Shown here piece by piece: positions 16,096 through 24,505 of a DNA stretch of 64,000 bases. The position numbers were made by a program, and so were the translations under genes. The stretch comes from Micromonospora cabrerizensis (GTDB lineage Bacteria; Actinomycetota; Actinomycetes; Mycobacteriales; Micromonosporaceae): assembly GCF_022230955.1 (NCBI RefSeq), contig NZ_JAKKFI010000066.1, positions 1 through 64,000 on the forward strand, written 5' to 3'. A model generated the notes under the pieces. The model was not told the origin of the DNA. It ran no database searches and worked only from the letters and a program-made list of their open reading frames with translations. The first letter of the stretch is position 1, and every line of letters starts with the position of its first letter.

Positions 16096-17661
16096 TCAGC
16101 CGGTGAACAGCTTCGCGGCGGTGATGGCGGTCTGAACGATGCCGTACCCGAGCAGCACCGCGATCAGCAGCCAGGACAACCAGAGCCGTCCGGTCTGGTT
16201 GCCGACGCGCGGCGGCGCGGGCGGCCGGCTGTCCCGCCCGAGGGCGACCGGGTCGGTGACGGTCGCCTTCGCCACGGGCGAGGTCGGCCCTCGGTTGGGT
16301 TCGTGGAACCGCTCGGGCACGGAACGGACCAGCAGGTTCGCGATGAAGCCGATGGCGAGGATGCCGACCATGGTGAACAGCGCCGGCCGGTACGCAGACG
16401 CGGTGAGGGTGCCCGGCTTGCCCTGCGTGTCGAGGATCCCGTTGACGATCAGCGGGCCGGCGACACCCGCGGCCGACCAGGCGGTCAGGATCCGGCCGTG
16501 GATGGCCCCGACCTGGAACGTGCCGAACAGGTCCCGCAGGTAGGCGGGCATGGTGGCGAAGCCACCGCCGTAGAAGGAGATGATCGCGGCGGCGATCAGC
16601 ACGAAGACCGCGGTCGCGGAGTGGCCGGCCACGGCGAGCAGCACGTACAGCACCATGCCGACGCCGAGGTAGACCATGTAGATGGGCTTGCGGCCGATGA
16701 GGTCGGACGTCGTGGACCAGACGAACCGCCCCGCCATGTTGAACAGCGACAGCACTCCGACGAAACCGGCCGCCGCCGACACCGAGATCGTGGTGGCGGT
16801 GCCGTTGTCCCGGAAGAAGTCCTGGATCATCGGGCTGGCCTGCTCCAGGATGCCGATGCCCGCGGTGACGTTGCAGAACAGCACGATCCACAGCAACCAG
16901 AACGACCGGGTACGCACGGCGTTCGACGCGGACACGCTCGCCGTCGTCACCAGAGGTCGGGCGGCGACGGTCGCGGGGTCGAACCCGGCGGGCCGCCAGT
17001 CCGGCGCGGGAACCCGGACGTTGAACGGGCCGAACATCATGATCACGAAGTAGCCGATGCCGAACGTGACGAAGAGCGCCACGAGGGCATGGCCCGACGC
17101 GACGGCGGCCGGATTGTTGGGGTTGTAGCCGGAGTCGTAGAGGGAGAGCAGTTGGCGCGCGAGCGGGCCGGCGACCAGGGCGCCGCCGCCGAACCCCATG
17201 ATGGCCAGCCCGGTGGCGAGGCCGGGGCGGTCCGGGAACCACTTGATCAGCGTGGAGACGGGCGAGATGTAGCCGATGCCGAGCCCGATGCCGCCGATGA
17301 CGCCGTACCCGAGGTAGAGCAGCCACAGTTGCTGGGTCGCGATGCCGAGCGCGCCGACCAGGAACCCGACGGCCCAGAAACAGGCGGAGACGAACATCGC
17401 GCGGCGCGGTCCGTTCCGCTCCACCCAACGGCCACCCACCGCCGCGGACGAACCCAGCATGACGATGGCGATACTGAAGATCGCCCCGATCGCCGTCTGG
17501 CTGGTGTCGAAGTGCGCGATGAGGGAGTTCTTGTAGACACTCGTCGCGTAGACCTGGCCGATGCACACGTGCACGGCCAGTGCCGCGGTCGGGATGAGCC
17601 AGCGGCTGTATCCCGGGGGAGCGACCGTGTGCCGGGGATCGAATACCGACAGCATGGGCAT
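16096..17661 (-). CDS. OFA-family (oxalate/formate antiporter-type) MFS transporter
   Basis: This 521-aa major facilitator has about 12 membrane helices and OFA-family sequence: HVCIGQVYATSVYKNSLIAH in helix 1, GYGVIGGIGLGIGYISPVST and KWFPDRPGLATGLAIMGFGG. The family includes oxalate:formate antiporters and other monocarboxylate carriers. Its position convergent with formate dehydrogenase suggests formate or oxalate transport. The ATG at 17661 is chosen because GGAGG lies eight bases upstream; a GTG at 17670 would overlap that site. An unusual 24-residue extended N-terminus precedes helix 1. Confidence 0.88.
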   Translation of the reverse strand: MPMLSVFDPRHTVAPPGYSRWLIPTAALAVHVCIGQVYATSVYKNSLIAHFDTSQTAIGAIFSIAIVMLGSSAAVGGRWVERNGPRRAMFVSACFWAVGFLVGALGIATQQLWLLYLGYGVIGGIGLGIGYISPVSTLIKWFPDRPGLATGLAIMGFGGGALVAGPLARQLLSLYDSGYNPNNPAAVASGHALVALFVTFGIGYFVIMMFGPFNVRVPAPDWRPAGFDPATVAARPLVTTASVSASNAVRTRSFWLLWIVLFCNVTAGIGILEQASPMIQDFFRDNGTATTISVSAAAGFVGVLSLFNMAGRFVWSTTSDLIGRKPIYMVYLGVGMVLYVLLAVAGHSATAVFVLIAAAIISFYGGGFATMPAYLRDLFGTFQVGAIHGRILTAWSAAGVAGPLIVNGILDTQGKPGTLTASAYRPALFTMVGILAIGFIANLLVRSVPERFHEPNRGPTSPVAKATVTDPVALGRDSRPPAPPRVGNQTGRLWLSWLLIAVLLGYGIVQTAITAAKLFTG

Positions 17662-17790
17662 CGTCCACACCTCCTGCGGCTGCGTGGGCCGCGACGTTGC
17701 CGAGCTGTCCGACGCGGCAGTTGGCCGAGCGGCGCCGCCGCAGTGGCGGCCCGGCGCACGTCTGGCGTCAGCCGATGACCGGCTCTACCT

Positions 17791-17801
17791 CACGTTACGT
17801 G
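17791..17801. promoter_or_regulatory. CACGTTACGTG palindrome upstream of OFA transporter
   Basis: An 11-bp palindrome (CACGT-T-ACGTG) lies 130 bases upstream of the transporter start, in the 240-base gap between the two MFS genes. It is a possible operator; no cognate regulator is evident. Confidence 0.35.
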
Positions 17802-17855
17802 TCAGTCGGTTCGCACCATGTCGTTACCGAAAAACGCGGCGACACGTGGCACAGG

Positions 17856-17887
17856 GACGGGGGCGGGCCCACCGGCCCGCCCCCGTC
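17856..17887 (-). terminator. Terminator after the DHA2 efflux gene
   Basis: A 13-bp GC-rich perfect inverted repeat (GACGGGGGCGGGC / GCCCGCCCCCGTC) with a 6-base loop starts 16 bases past the DHA2 stop. No U-tract is present. Confidence 0.75.
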
Positions 17888-17902
17888 CTGCTGTCGTACC
17901 GC

Positions 17903-19483
17903 TCAGTGGATCGCGGCCTTGGCGGCCGCCTCCTCCTGGGCGCGTCGCTCGTCCCCGCTGAGGGTGTGCAGCGGCTTCTCCCTGATGAACAGCACGACGA
18001 TAAACGCGAGCAGCGCGAAGGGCGCGCCGACCAGGAAGAGGTCGGCGGTGGCGATGCCGTACACGTCCTGCACGATGCGCAGCACCGGCTCGGGCAGGGT
18101 GGAGAGGTCGGGCACCTCGGCGGAGCCACCGCCGGCGGTCGCCGCCGGGCCGAGCCGCTCGGTCGTCAGCGAGGTCACCCGACTTGCCAGGACCGCGCCG
18201 AGGGCGCTGACGCCGATCGCGCCGCCCATGCTGCGGAAGAACGTCAGCACGGAGGTGGTGGCACCGAGCTCGTGGGCCGGCACGTCGTTCTGCGCGGCGA
18301 GCACGAGGTTCTGCATCAGCATACCGACGCCGACGCCCAGCACGGCCATGTAGATCGACAGCACGACGACGCTGGTGGTGGCGTCGATGGTGCCCAGCAG
18401 CAGCATCCCGACGGTCATCACCGCGGCGCCGGCCACCAGGTACGCCTTCCAGCGGCCGTACTTCGTGATGAGCTGACCGGCCACCGTCGAGGAGACGAGC
18501 AGACCGAAGATCATCGGAAGGCTCATCAGGCCGGCGACGGTGGGCGACTTGCCCAGCGAGATCTGGAAGTACTGGGACAGGAAGACGGTGCCGCCGAACA
18601 TCGCGACACCGACCAGCACGCTGGCGATCGTGGCCAGGGAGACCGTGCGGTTTCGGAAGATGCCCAGCGGGACGATCGGCTCCGCCGCCCGCGACTCGAC
18701 GACCACGGCCAGCGCCAGCAAAACCAGACCGCCGACGACCATCAGGGCCGTCCAGTTGGAGGCCCAGTCGAACTTGTTGCCGGCCAGCGACGACCAGATC
18801 AGCAGCGTGGAGACGCCCGAGGTGATGAGCAGGGCGCCCAGCCAGTCGATCTTTGCCTTGCGGCGGACGACCGGCAGGTGCAGGGTGCGCTGGAGCAGGG
18901 CGATGGAGATGATGCTGAACGGAACGCCGATCAGGAAGCACCACCGCCAGCCCAGCCACGACGTGTCGACGAGCAGGCCGCCGATCAGCGGACCGGCGAT
19001 GGTGCCCACACCGAAGACCGCGCCGAAGATGCCGGCGTAGCGGCCCAGCTCACGTGGCGGGATCATCGCCGCCATGACGATGGTGGCAAGCGCCGTCATG
19101 CCGCCGGCGCCGATGCCCTGGACGACACGGCTGAGCAGCAGGACCTCGACGTTCGGCGTGAAGCCCGCGATGAGTGAACCCACCACGAACAGGCCGAGTG
19201 ACAACTGGATCAGCAGCTTCTTGCTGTACAGGTCGGCCATCTTGCCCCACAGCGGCACCGTCGCCGTCATGGCGAGCAGTTCGCTGGTGACGATCCACGT
19301 GTAGACGGTCTGGCTGCCGTTCAGATCCGCGATGATCCGCGGCAGCGCGTTGGCCACCACCGTGGAGGCGAGGATGGACACGAACATGCCGACCATCAGG
19401 CCGGAAAGGGCCTGGAGAACCTCCCGACGCGACATGCGCGTGCCGACGTCGGCGGTGTCGGCGGGCGGGACGGTGGTGGTCAT
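17903..19483 (-). CDS. DHA2-family (EmrB/QacA-type) MFS efflux transporter
   Basis: This 526-aa protein has about 14 membrane helices and the DHA2 drug:H+ antiporter motifs: VVANALPRIIADLNGSQTVY (motif D1 area), LWGKMADLYSKKLLIQL (motif A) and RVVQGIGAGGMTALATIVMA (motif B) followed by GPLIGGLL (motif C). It is likely to expel a lipophilic compound. Start is the ATG at 19483 with GGGAG in front. It follows a TetR gene in the same direction with 72 bases between, so it is probably repressed by it. Confidence 0.92.
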   Translation of the reverse strand: MTTTVPPADTADVGTRMSRREVLQALSGLMVGMFVSILASTVVANALPRIIADLNGSQTVYTWIVTSELLAMTATVPLWGKMADLYSKKLLIQLSLGLFVVGSLIAGFTPNVEVLLLSRVVQGIGAGGMTALATIVMAAMIPPRELGRYAGIFGAVFGVGTIAGPLIGGLLVDTSWLGWRWCFLIGVPFSIISIALLQRTLHLPVVRRKAKIDWLGALLITSGVSTLLIWSSLAGNKFDWASNWTALMVVGGLVLLALAVVVESRAAEPIVPLGIFRNRTVSLATIASVLVGVAMFGGTVFLSQYFQISLGKSPTVAGLMSLPMIFGLLVSSTVAGQLITKYGRWKAYLVAGAAVMTVGMLLLGTIDATTSVVVLSIYMAVLGVGVGMLMQNLVLAAQNDVPAHELGATTSVLTFFRSMGGAIGVSALGAVLASRVTSLTTERLGPAATAGGGSAEVPDLSTLPEPVLRIVQDVYGIATADLFLVGAPFALLAFIVVLFIREKPLHTLSGDERRAQEEAAAKAAIH

Positions 19484-19555
19484 TGACGCTCCCTTGTCGG
19501 GTTTCTGGCGAAGTGGCTGGCCCCGGAGCTGGTGCGGCGGGGCGGGGACTGGCGG

Positions 19556-20176
19556 TCAGGAGGGGGACGGGGGATCCGGCAGGCCGGCGGCGATCGCGGT
19601 GAACGCCTCGTCGACGAAGTCGTGCAGGGGCCGGGCGTCGTCGTCGGCGGCCCAGCGCAGCATCGCGGTGCGGAAGGCGGCACCGGCAACGGCGGTGACC
19701 AGCGGCGGGTGGCCGTGGTCGAGGCCGACGCCGAGCCGGCTGGCGATGACCGCGACCATGGCCTGCTCGGTCGCGCTGTTGCCGGCCACCAGACGGGGCA
19801 GCAGCGCGGGGTTCTGGGCGATGACCGCCAGTCGCAGCCGCCACAACTCCCGGTCGGCCTGGATCGTGTCGATCGCCTCGCCCAGGGCGACCCGGACGGC
19901 CTGCAACGCCGACACCTGTGCGGGGGCGGCCGCCAGACGTGCCACGACCGGGTTCCCGTCGAGCGCCGGATCGTCGGTGAGCGCCTCGTCCTTGCAGGTG
20001 AAGTAGTTGAAGAAGGTCCGCGAGGACACGTCGGCGGCCTCGCTGATCTCCTCCACCGTCACGTGTTCCAGGCCGCGTTCGGCGACCAGCCGCAGCGCGG
20101 CGGCGGTCAGTGCGGCCCGCGTCTGCGCCTTCTTGCGGTCGCGTCGCCCGGTGCCAGCGTGGTCGGTGTCGGTCAC
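19556..20176 (-). CDS. TetR-family repressor of the DHA2 efflux gene
   Basis: This 206-aa regulator has the TetR N-terminal helix-turn-helix (RAALTAAALRLVAERGLEHV, then EEISEAADVSSRTFFNYF). The GTG at 20176 is preferred because a TAGTCT -10 ends exactly seven bases before it, giving a leaderless transcript; the upstream in-frame GTG at 20206 lies inside the operator and would be untranscribed. C-terminal domain resembles the MftR/AcrR-type ligand domain only loosely, so the inducer is unknown. Confidence 0.88.
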   Translation of the reverse strand: MTDTDHAGTGRRDRKKAQTRAALTAAALRLVAERGLEHVTVEEISEAADVSSRTFFNYFTCKDEALTDDPALDGNPVVARLAAAPAQVSALQAVRVALGEAIDTIQADRELWRLRLAVIAQNPALLPRLVAGNSATEQAMVAVIASRLGVGLDHGHPPLVTAVAGAAFRTAMLRWAADDDARPLHDFVDEAFTAIAAGLPDPPSPS

Positions 20177-20183
20177 GCGGGCG

Positions 20184-20216
20184 AGACTAGGAGCGAACTT
20201 GCACACGCTGCAAGTT
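20184..20216 (-). promoter_or_regulatory. Leaderless promoter with overlapping TetR operator
   Basis: On the minus strand TTGCAG (20208-20213) and TAGTCT (20184-20189) are 18 bases apart, and the GTG start follows seven bases after. An inverted repeat AACTTGCA-N5-TGCAAGTT (20196-20216) overlaps the -35 and spacer, as expected for TetR self-repression. Confidence 0.72.
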
Positions 20217-20252
20217 TTTAGACTGTGAAGTGATCTTCCTGACCCGGTGACG

Positions 20253-21080
20253 CTAGGCGGCGACCGACGGATCCGGTCGGTCGGTGCGGGGCACGGCGCC
20301 CGTGGTCTCCAGGATGAGCGCGGCGACCAGGTCCGGGTCGTCGCTCATCGGCACGTGGCCACAACGGGGGAGCGTCACCACCCGTGCCGCCGGCAGGCCC
20401 GCCCGGGCGCGCTCGGCCTGGTGGACGCCGAAGATCCGGTCGCAGTCCCCCCACCCGATGGTCACCGGCACCGTCGCCTCGGTCAGCCGAAGGCAGTCGA
20501 AGCGATAGTCGCGGGCGGCGCGGGCCACCGCGTTGAAGCCGAGGCCCCGTCGCAGGGCGAGGGCGTCGCCCAGCGCGCGCTCGACATCCAGCAGCGTCGG
20601 GCGGGCCATCAGCGGCGCGAAGCACAACGTCCGCAGGTACGCCGAGCGCAGCGCGACCCGCATGATCGGGGTGGGCAGGTACGAGTTGGCCCGCAGCATC
20701 CGCAGGATGGCCAGTGCCCGGCGGCGCTCCGCCGGGGTGAAGAAGCCGGCGGGGGAGAAGGCGGTGGCCGAGGCGACCGCCCCGGTGGCGGCGAGCTCCA
20801 GGCCGATCGCCCCACCGAGGCTGTAGCCGGCGACGTGCGGGCGCTCCAGCCCCCACTCGGTCAGGACCGGCAGGACCCCGGCCACGGTGGCGGCCATGTC
20901 GGCGGGCATGCCGGTGCCGGGCACCGGGGAGTTCCCGAATCCGGGCAGGTCGAGCGCGATCACCTCGTGGTGGGCGGTGAGCCGGTCGAACACCGGCTCC
21001 CACGCCTGATGGCGGTGACCGATGCCGTGGATGAGCACGAGGGGCTCTCCGCTGCCCGCACGTCGGAAGTGAACGCTCAT
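20253..21080 (-). CDS. Alpha/beta hydrolase
   Basis: This 275-aa hydrolase has the oxyanion motif VLIHGIGHRHQAW, the nucleophile elbow GYSLGG, the acid in GWGDCDRIFG and the catalytic His in PRCGHVPMSDDP. It is probably an esterase or lactonase. It ends an operon behind a Baeyer-Villiger-type monooxygenase and an SDR, so a fitting job is cutting the ester made by the monooxygenase. The ATG at 21080 overlaps the SDR stop (ATGA). Confidence 0.9.
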   Translation of the reverse strand: MSVHFRRAGSGEPLVLIHGIGHRHQAWEPVFDRLTAHHEVIALDLPGFGNSPVPGTGMPADMAATVAGVLPVLTEWGLERPHVAGYSLGGAIGLELAATGAVASATAFSPAGFFTPAERRRALAILRMLRANSYLPTPIMRVALRSAYLRTLCFAPLMARPTLLDVERALGDALALRRGLGFNAVARAARDYRFDCLRLTEATVPVTIGWGDCDRIFGVHQAERARAGLPAARVVTLPRCGHVPMSDDPDLVAALILETTGAVPRTDRPDPSVAA

Positions 21081-21949
21081 GGCCGCCCTTCCACCGAGGT
21101 CCTGCCGAAGGAACGCCCGAGCTGGCGTACCTCGTCCTCCATCTGGCCGACCATGGTCTGGCCGCCGAAGCGGGTGATCAGCGCGTCCGAGAGGCCGCTG
21201 AGCACCACCGGACGCAGCGCCTGCACCACGGCGAGCGCCCGTGGCACGTACACCTTGCGCCTGCGGCGCTCGATGCCGCGCAGCAGGGCCTCGACGCACT
21301 GCTCGACGGGCACGACGGTGGACAGCGGCCACGGCAACCGGCGCAGCGTGGTGCGGAAGGACGCCAGGTCGTCACGGATGTCGCGGACCAGGTCGGTGTC
21401 GATCCAGATCGGGTGCGCCGTGCCGACGGTGACGCCCCGCGGGCGGGTCTCCAGGCGCAGCACGTTGGCGAACTGCTCCACACCTGCCTTGGACGCGCAG
21501 TAGGCGGCCATCCCGGGCATCGCCGTGAAGGCGGCCGCCGACGAGATGATCAGGACGTGGCCACGGGCGGCGGTGACGTGGGGCAGCGCCGCGCTGACCG
21601 TGCGGATCGCGCCGCAGAGGTTCACCTCGACGGTACGGACCAGCGCGTCGACCGGTCCGACGGCGACGGTGCCGAGGTTCGCGATGCCCGCGTTGGCCAC
21701 GACGACGTCGATGCCACCGAAGCGGTCCACCGTGGAGGCCACCGCGGCGTCCAACGCCGCCTGGTCGGTGACGTCACACTCGTACCAGTGCGCGTCGAGC
21801 TCGGCGCTGAGCTGCCTGAGCAGGTCGCCTTCCAGCCCGACGAGGGCGACCCGGGCCCCGCGGGCGACAGCCTCGCGGGCCAGCTGCGCCCCGATGCCGC
21901 GCGCCGCGCCGGTGATGAGCAGAGTCCTGCCCTCCAGGTCATACCGCAT
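21077..21949 (-). CDS. Short-chain dehydrogenase/reductase
   Basis: This 290-aa SDR has the cofactor motif TGAARGIG (residues ~13-20), NAG at VVANAGIAN, the catalytic Ser in HVLIISSAAAF and YxxxK in YCASKAGVEQFANVL. The C-terminal ~60 residues extend past the core as in the SDR proteins found beside mycobacterial-type monooxygenases. It overlaps the monooxygenase gene by 11 bases; the ATG at 21949 has GGAG eight bases upstream. It likely oxidises or reduces an alcohol/ketone in the same pathway. Confidence 0.9.
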   Translation of the reverse strand: MRYDLEGRTLLITGAARGIGAQLAREAVARGARVALVGLEGDLLRQLSAELDAHWYECDVTDQAALDAAVASTVDRFGGIDVVVANAGIANLGTVAVGPVDALVRTVEVNLCGAIRTVSAALPHVTAARGHVLIISSAAAFTAMPGMAAYCASKAGVEQFANVLRLETRPRGVTVGTAHPIWIDTDLVRDIRDDLASFRTTLRRLPWPLSTVVPVEQCVEALLRGIERRRRKVYVPRALAVVQALRPVVLSGLSDALITRFGGQTMVGQMEDEVRQLGRSFGRTSVEGRP

Positions 21950-23432
21950 CAACGTGCTCCCGCTCCGGTTCGTTGGGGGTGCTGCCGGTCGAGGCGATCT
22001 GGTAGTCCGCCGGGCGGAACCGGCGCAGCCGCATCCGGAAGCTGGTGGCGAAGCCCGGCCAGATGGTCGTGTTGCGGCCGGTGGCGTCGAGATACCAGCT
22101 CGAACAGCCGGTCTGCCAGACCGTGCCGGCCATCTTCTGGTCGACCCGCTCGGTCCAGCGTCGTTGCGCCCGCGCGGTGGGCTCGATGGCCTGGATGCCG
22201 GTGGCCCGCATGTGACGCAGGGCCGCGAGCACCAGGTGCAGCTGCGCCTCGATCATCAGCACCACGGAGGTGTGCCCGAGCCCGGTGTTGGGGCCGAGCA
22301 GGAAGAACAGGTTGGGGAAGCCGGCGATCGTCGTGCCCTGGTACGCGTGCATGCTGGGCGTCCACGCCTCTGCCAGGCTGCGCCCGCCCCGGCCGTAGAT
22401 GCGCCGGACGACGGGGGAGTCGGTGACGTGGAAGCCGGTCCCGAGGATGATCGTGTCCGCCCGGTGGTGGACGTCGTCGTCGGTGACGAGGCCGTCCGGC
22501 ACGATCCGGGCGATGCCGGCGGTGACCACGTCGACGTTGGGTCGGGTGAGCGACGGCCAGTAGTCGTTGGAGATCAGCACCCGCTTGCAGCCCATCGCGT
22601 AGCGGGGGGTGAGCTTGTCGCGCAGCTGCGGGTCGGGGACCTGATGCCGCAGCGTACGCAGGGACAGCCGCGAGGCGAGGCGGTTGACCGCCGGGTGCAG
22701 GAAGCCCAGAGCCATGCTCTCGCGTACCAGATAGAGCCCTGCCCGGACGGCCCGTTGCGCGCCGGGCACGGCGCGGAACGCGGCCTGCTCGACGCCGCTA
22801 ATGCGGCGCGACCGCCTCGGCATGATCCATGCGGGGGAGCGCTGGAAGAGCGTCAGTTGCCCGACCGTCGGCTGGATCTGTGGCACGAACTGGACGGCCG
22901 AGGCGCCGGTGCCGACCACCGCGACGCGCCGGCCGGTCAGGTCGTGGTCGTGCCGCCAACGGGCGGAGTGGAACACCGTGCCGGCGAACGCGTCGATCCC
23001 GGGCAGGTCGGGGATGGCCGGGTCGCTGAGCGGGCCGGCGGCACAGATCAGGACCCGGGCGCTGTGGTCGCCGCCGGAGGTGCGCAGCAGCCAGCGTTGG
23101 CGCTGCTCGTCCCACCTCGCCTCGCGCACCTCGTGGCGCAGGCGCAACCTCGGGCGGAGCCCGAAGCGGTCCACGCAGCCGCGCAGGTAGTCCCAGATCT
23201 CGGGCTGGCTGGAGAACGTGTTCGACCAGCGGGGGTTGGGGGCGAAGGAGAACGAGTAGAGGTGCGACGGGACGTCGCAGGCGCAGCCCGGGTAGGTGTT
23301 GTCGCGCCAGGTGCCGCCGACGTCCGCACCCCGGTCGAAGACGAGGAAGTCGGTGAAGCCGGCCCGCTGGAGGCGGATGGCGGCGCCCAGGCCACCGAAG
23401 CCGGCGCCGATGATGGCAACGTCTGTCTCCAT
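21939..23432 (-). CDS. Flavin-dependent monooxygenase, Baeyer-Villiger type
   Basis: This 497-aa enzyme has two Rossmann motifs, IIGAGFGGLGAAIRL (FAD, residues ~7-21) and VVGTGASAVQF (NADPH), separated by FAGTVFHSARWRHD, which fits the Baeyer-Villiger fingerprint FxGxxxHxxxW(P/D). WRDNTYPGCACDVPSHLY is the conserved FAD-side region. It should insert oxygen next to a carbonyl using NADPH and O2. It lies between DUF4873 and SDR genes in a TetR-led operon. Substrate cannot be read from sequence; a long-chain or cyclic ketone would fit. Confidence 0.93.
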   Translation of the reverse strand: METDVAIIGAGFGGLGAAIRLQRAGFTDFLVFDRGADVGGTWRDNTYPGCACDVPSHLYSFSFAPNPRWSNTFSSQPEIWDYLRGCVDRFGLRPRLRLRHEVREARWDEQRQRWLLRTSGGDHSARVLICAAGPLSDPAIPDLPGIDAFAGTVFHSARWRHDHDLTGRRVAVVGTGASAVQFVPQIQPTVGQLTLFQRSPAWIMPRRSRRISGVEQAAFRAVPGAQRAVRAGLYLVRESMALGFLHPAVNRLASRLSLRTLRHQVPDPQLRDKLTPRYAMGCKRVLISNDYWPSLTRPNVDVVTAGIARIVPDGLVTDDDVHHRADTIILGTGFHVTDSPVVRRIYGRGGRSLAEAWTPSMHAYQGTTIAGFPNLFFLLGPNTGLGHTSVVLMIEAQLHLVLAALRHMRATGIQAIEPTARAQRRWTERVDQKMAGTVWQTGCSSWYLDATGRNTTIWPGFATSFRMRLRRFRPADYQIASTGSTPNEPEREHVDAV

Positions 23433-23732
23433 TCACTCCTCCGTGAGCTGGGGCGCGGGTGTCGGGTCGGCCACGGGCGGCCAGGGTGGGTCGCCCACGC
23501 CGGTGATCCGTACGCCGCCCCACGGGTCGACCTCGGCCAGTCGGGCGGCCCGGACGCGGTCGGCGATGCGCACCTCGACGTCGCGCCGGCCGGAGCGCAG
23601 CAGGTGGACGATCCGTGGCTCGGGCTCGATCCGGCCGCCCCAGTGGAAGCGGCCGTCGACCGGCTCCCAGCGCCCGCTGAGGTGCACGTGGACCGAGGTG
23701 CCCTCGACCCCTGCCGGGCCGTGGTAGCTCAC
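23433..23732 (-). CDS. DUF4873-type protein
   Basis: This 99-aa protein matches DUF4873: YHGPAGVEGTSVHVHLSG then WEPVDGRFHWGGRI and a C-terminal WGGVRITGVGDPPWP. The domain is found fused to or beside flavin monooxygenases in actinobacteria, which fits its place directly before the monooxygenase (stop and next ATG abut). Its biochemical role is not known. The start is a GTG at 23732 overlapping the TetR stop (GTGA), so the pair is co-translated. Confidence 0.82.
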   Translation of the reverse strand: MSYHGPAGVEGTSVHVHLSGRWEPVDGRFHWGGRIEPEPRIVHLLRSGRRDVEVRIADRVRAARLAEVDPWGGVRITGVGDPPWPPVADPTPAPQLTEE

Positions 23733-24457
23733 GGCACGATCCGCTCGTGGGCTCGGGTGAGCTCGTGTGGCAGGTCAGCGCTGGCGCGCACCCCCTCGAT
23801 GCCGCTCCACAGCAGAGCGGTGAGGTAGTCGGTGAGGGCGGCCCGGCTGATCGGCTGGCCGTGCGTGGTCCACCAGTCGCCGACCGCCTGCACGAAGCCC
23901 ACCAGGCCGTACGCCCAGGGCTCGGCGGGGCCGGCGTCCAGGCCCAGCGTGCGGAGCCGGTCGCCGATCACCCGGGCGAGCCCGGCGGCCACCTGCCGGC
24001 TGGTGCCGGCGATCACCTGGTGGATGCCGGGGTCGCCGGACTGGTGCATCAGGAACCGGTAGAGCCTCGGCTCCGACTCGATCACGCCCAGGTAGGCGTC
24101 GATCGTCGCCTCGACCAGGCCGCGTTCCTCACGGACCTGCGCGACGGCGGGCGCGATGGTGTCGACCATCCGGGCCGCCACCACCTCGCTGACCGCGACC
24201 CAGAGCTGCGACTTGTCGGCGAAGTAGCGGTACAGAACCGGTTTGCTGACCCCCGCGGCGGCGGCCACCTGTTCCATGTCGACCTCCGGCCCGTGCCGCA
24301 GCAGCGCCTGCACGGCGGCCCCGACCAGCTCCTGCCGCCGTTGCTCACGATGGCCCGCCCAGCGGTCCCGGCGGCCGTTTCCCTTCGCCTTCGGACCGCC
24401 GTCGGGGGGCGGGGCCGACGGGTCGGACGCATTGACATCGGTGAGCGGCGATTGCAT
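23729..24457 (-). CDS. TetR-family regulator of the monooxygenase operon
   Basis: This 242-aa TetR protein has a helix-turn-helix at EQVAAAAGVSKPVLYRYFAD following a ~35-residue polar, Pro/Gly-rich lead. It heads an operon with DUF4873, monooxygenase, SDR and hydrolase and is divergent from the AurF-like gene. A palindrome lies seven bases ahead of its ATG, and no ribosome-binding site is seen, so the message may be leaderless. It most likely represses both directions. Confidence 0.9.
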   Translation of the reverse strand: MQSPLTDVNASDPSAPPPDGGPKAKGNGRRDRWAGHREQRRQELVGAAVQALLRHGPEVDMEQVAAAAGVSKPVLYRYFADKSQLWVAVSEVVAARMVDTIAPAVAQVREERGLVEATIDAYLGVIESEPRLYRFLMHQSGDPGIHQVIAGTSRQVAAGLARVIGDRLRTLGLDAGPAEPWAYGLVGFVQAVGDWWTTHGQPISRAALTDYLTALLWSGIEGVRASADLPHELTRAHERIVP

Positions 24458-24463
24458 GCTACT

Positions 24464-24482
24464 ACTCGTAACAGTTACCAGT
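24464..24482. promoter_or_regulatory. TetR operator between regulator and AurF-like gene
   Basis: ACTCGTAAC-A-GTTACCAGT is a 19-bp inverted repeat with 8 of 9 pairs matched, with the perfect core GTAACAGTTAC. It begins 7 bases upstream of the TetR ATG and 24 bases before the divergent oxygenase start, covering a possible TACGAG -10 on the minus strand. Confidence 0.72.
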
Positions 24483-24505
24483 CGTCACGTCAATGTGGAG
24501 GAGCC

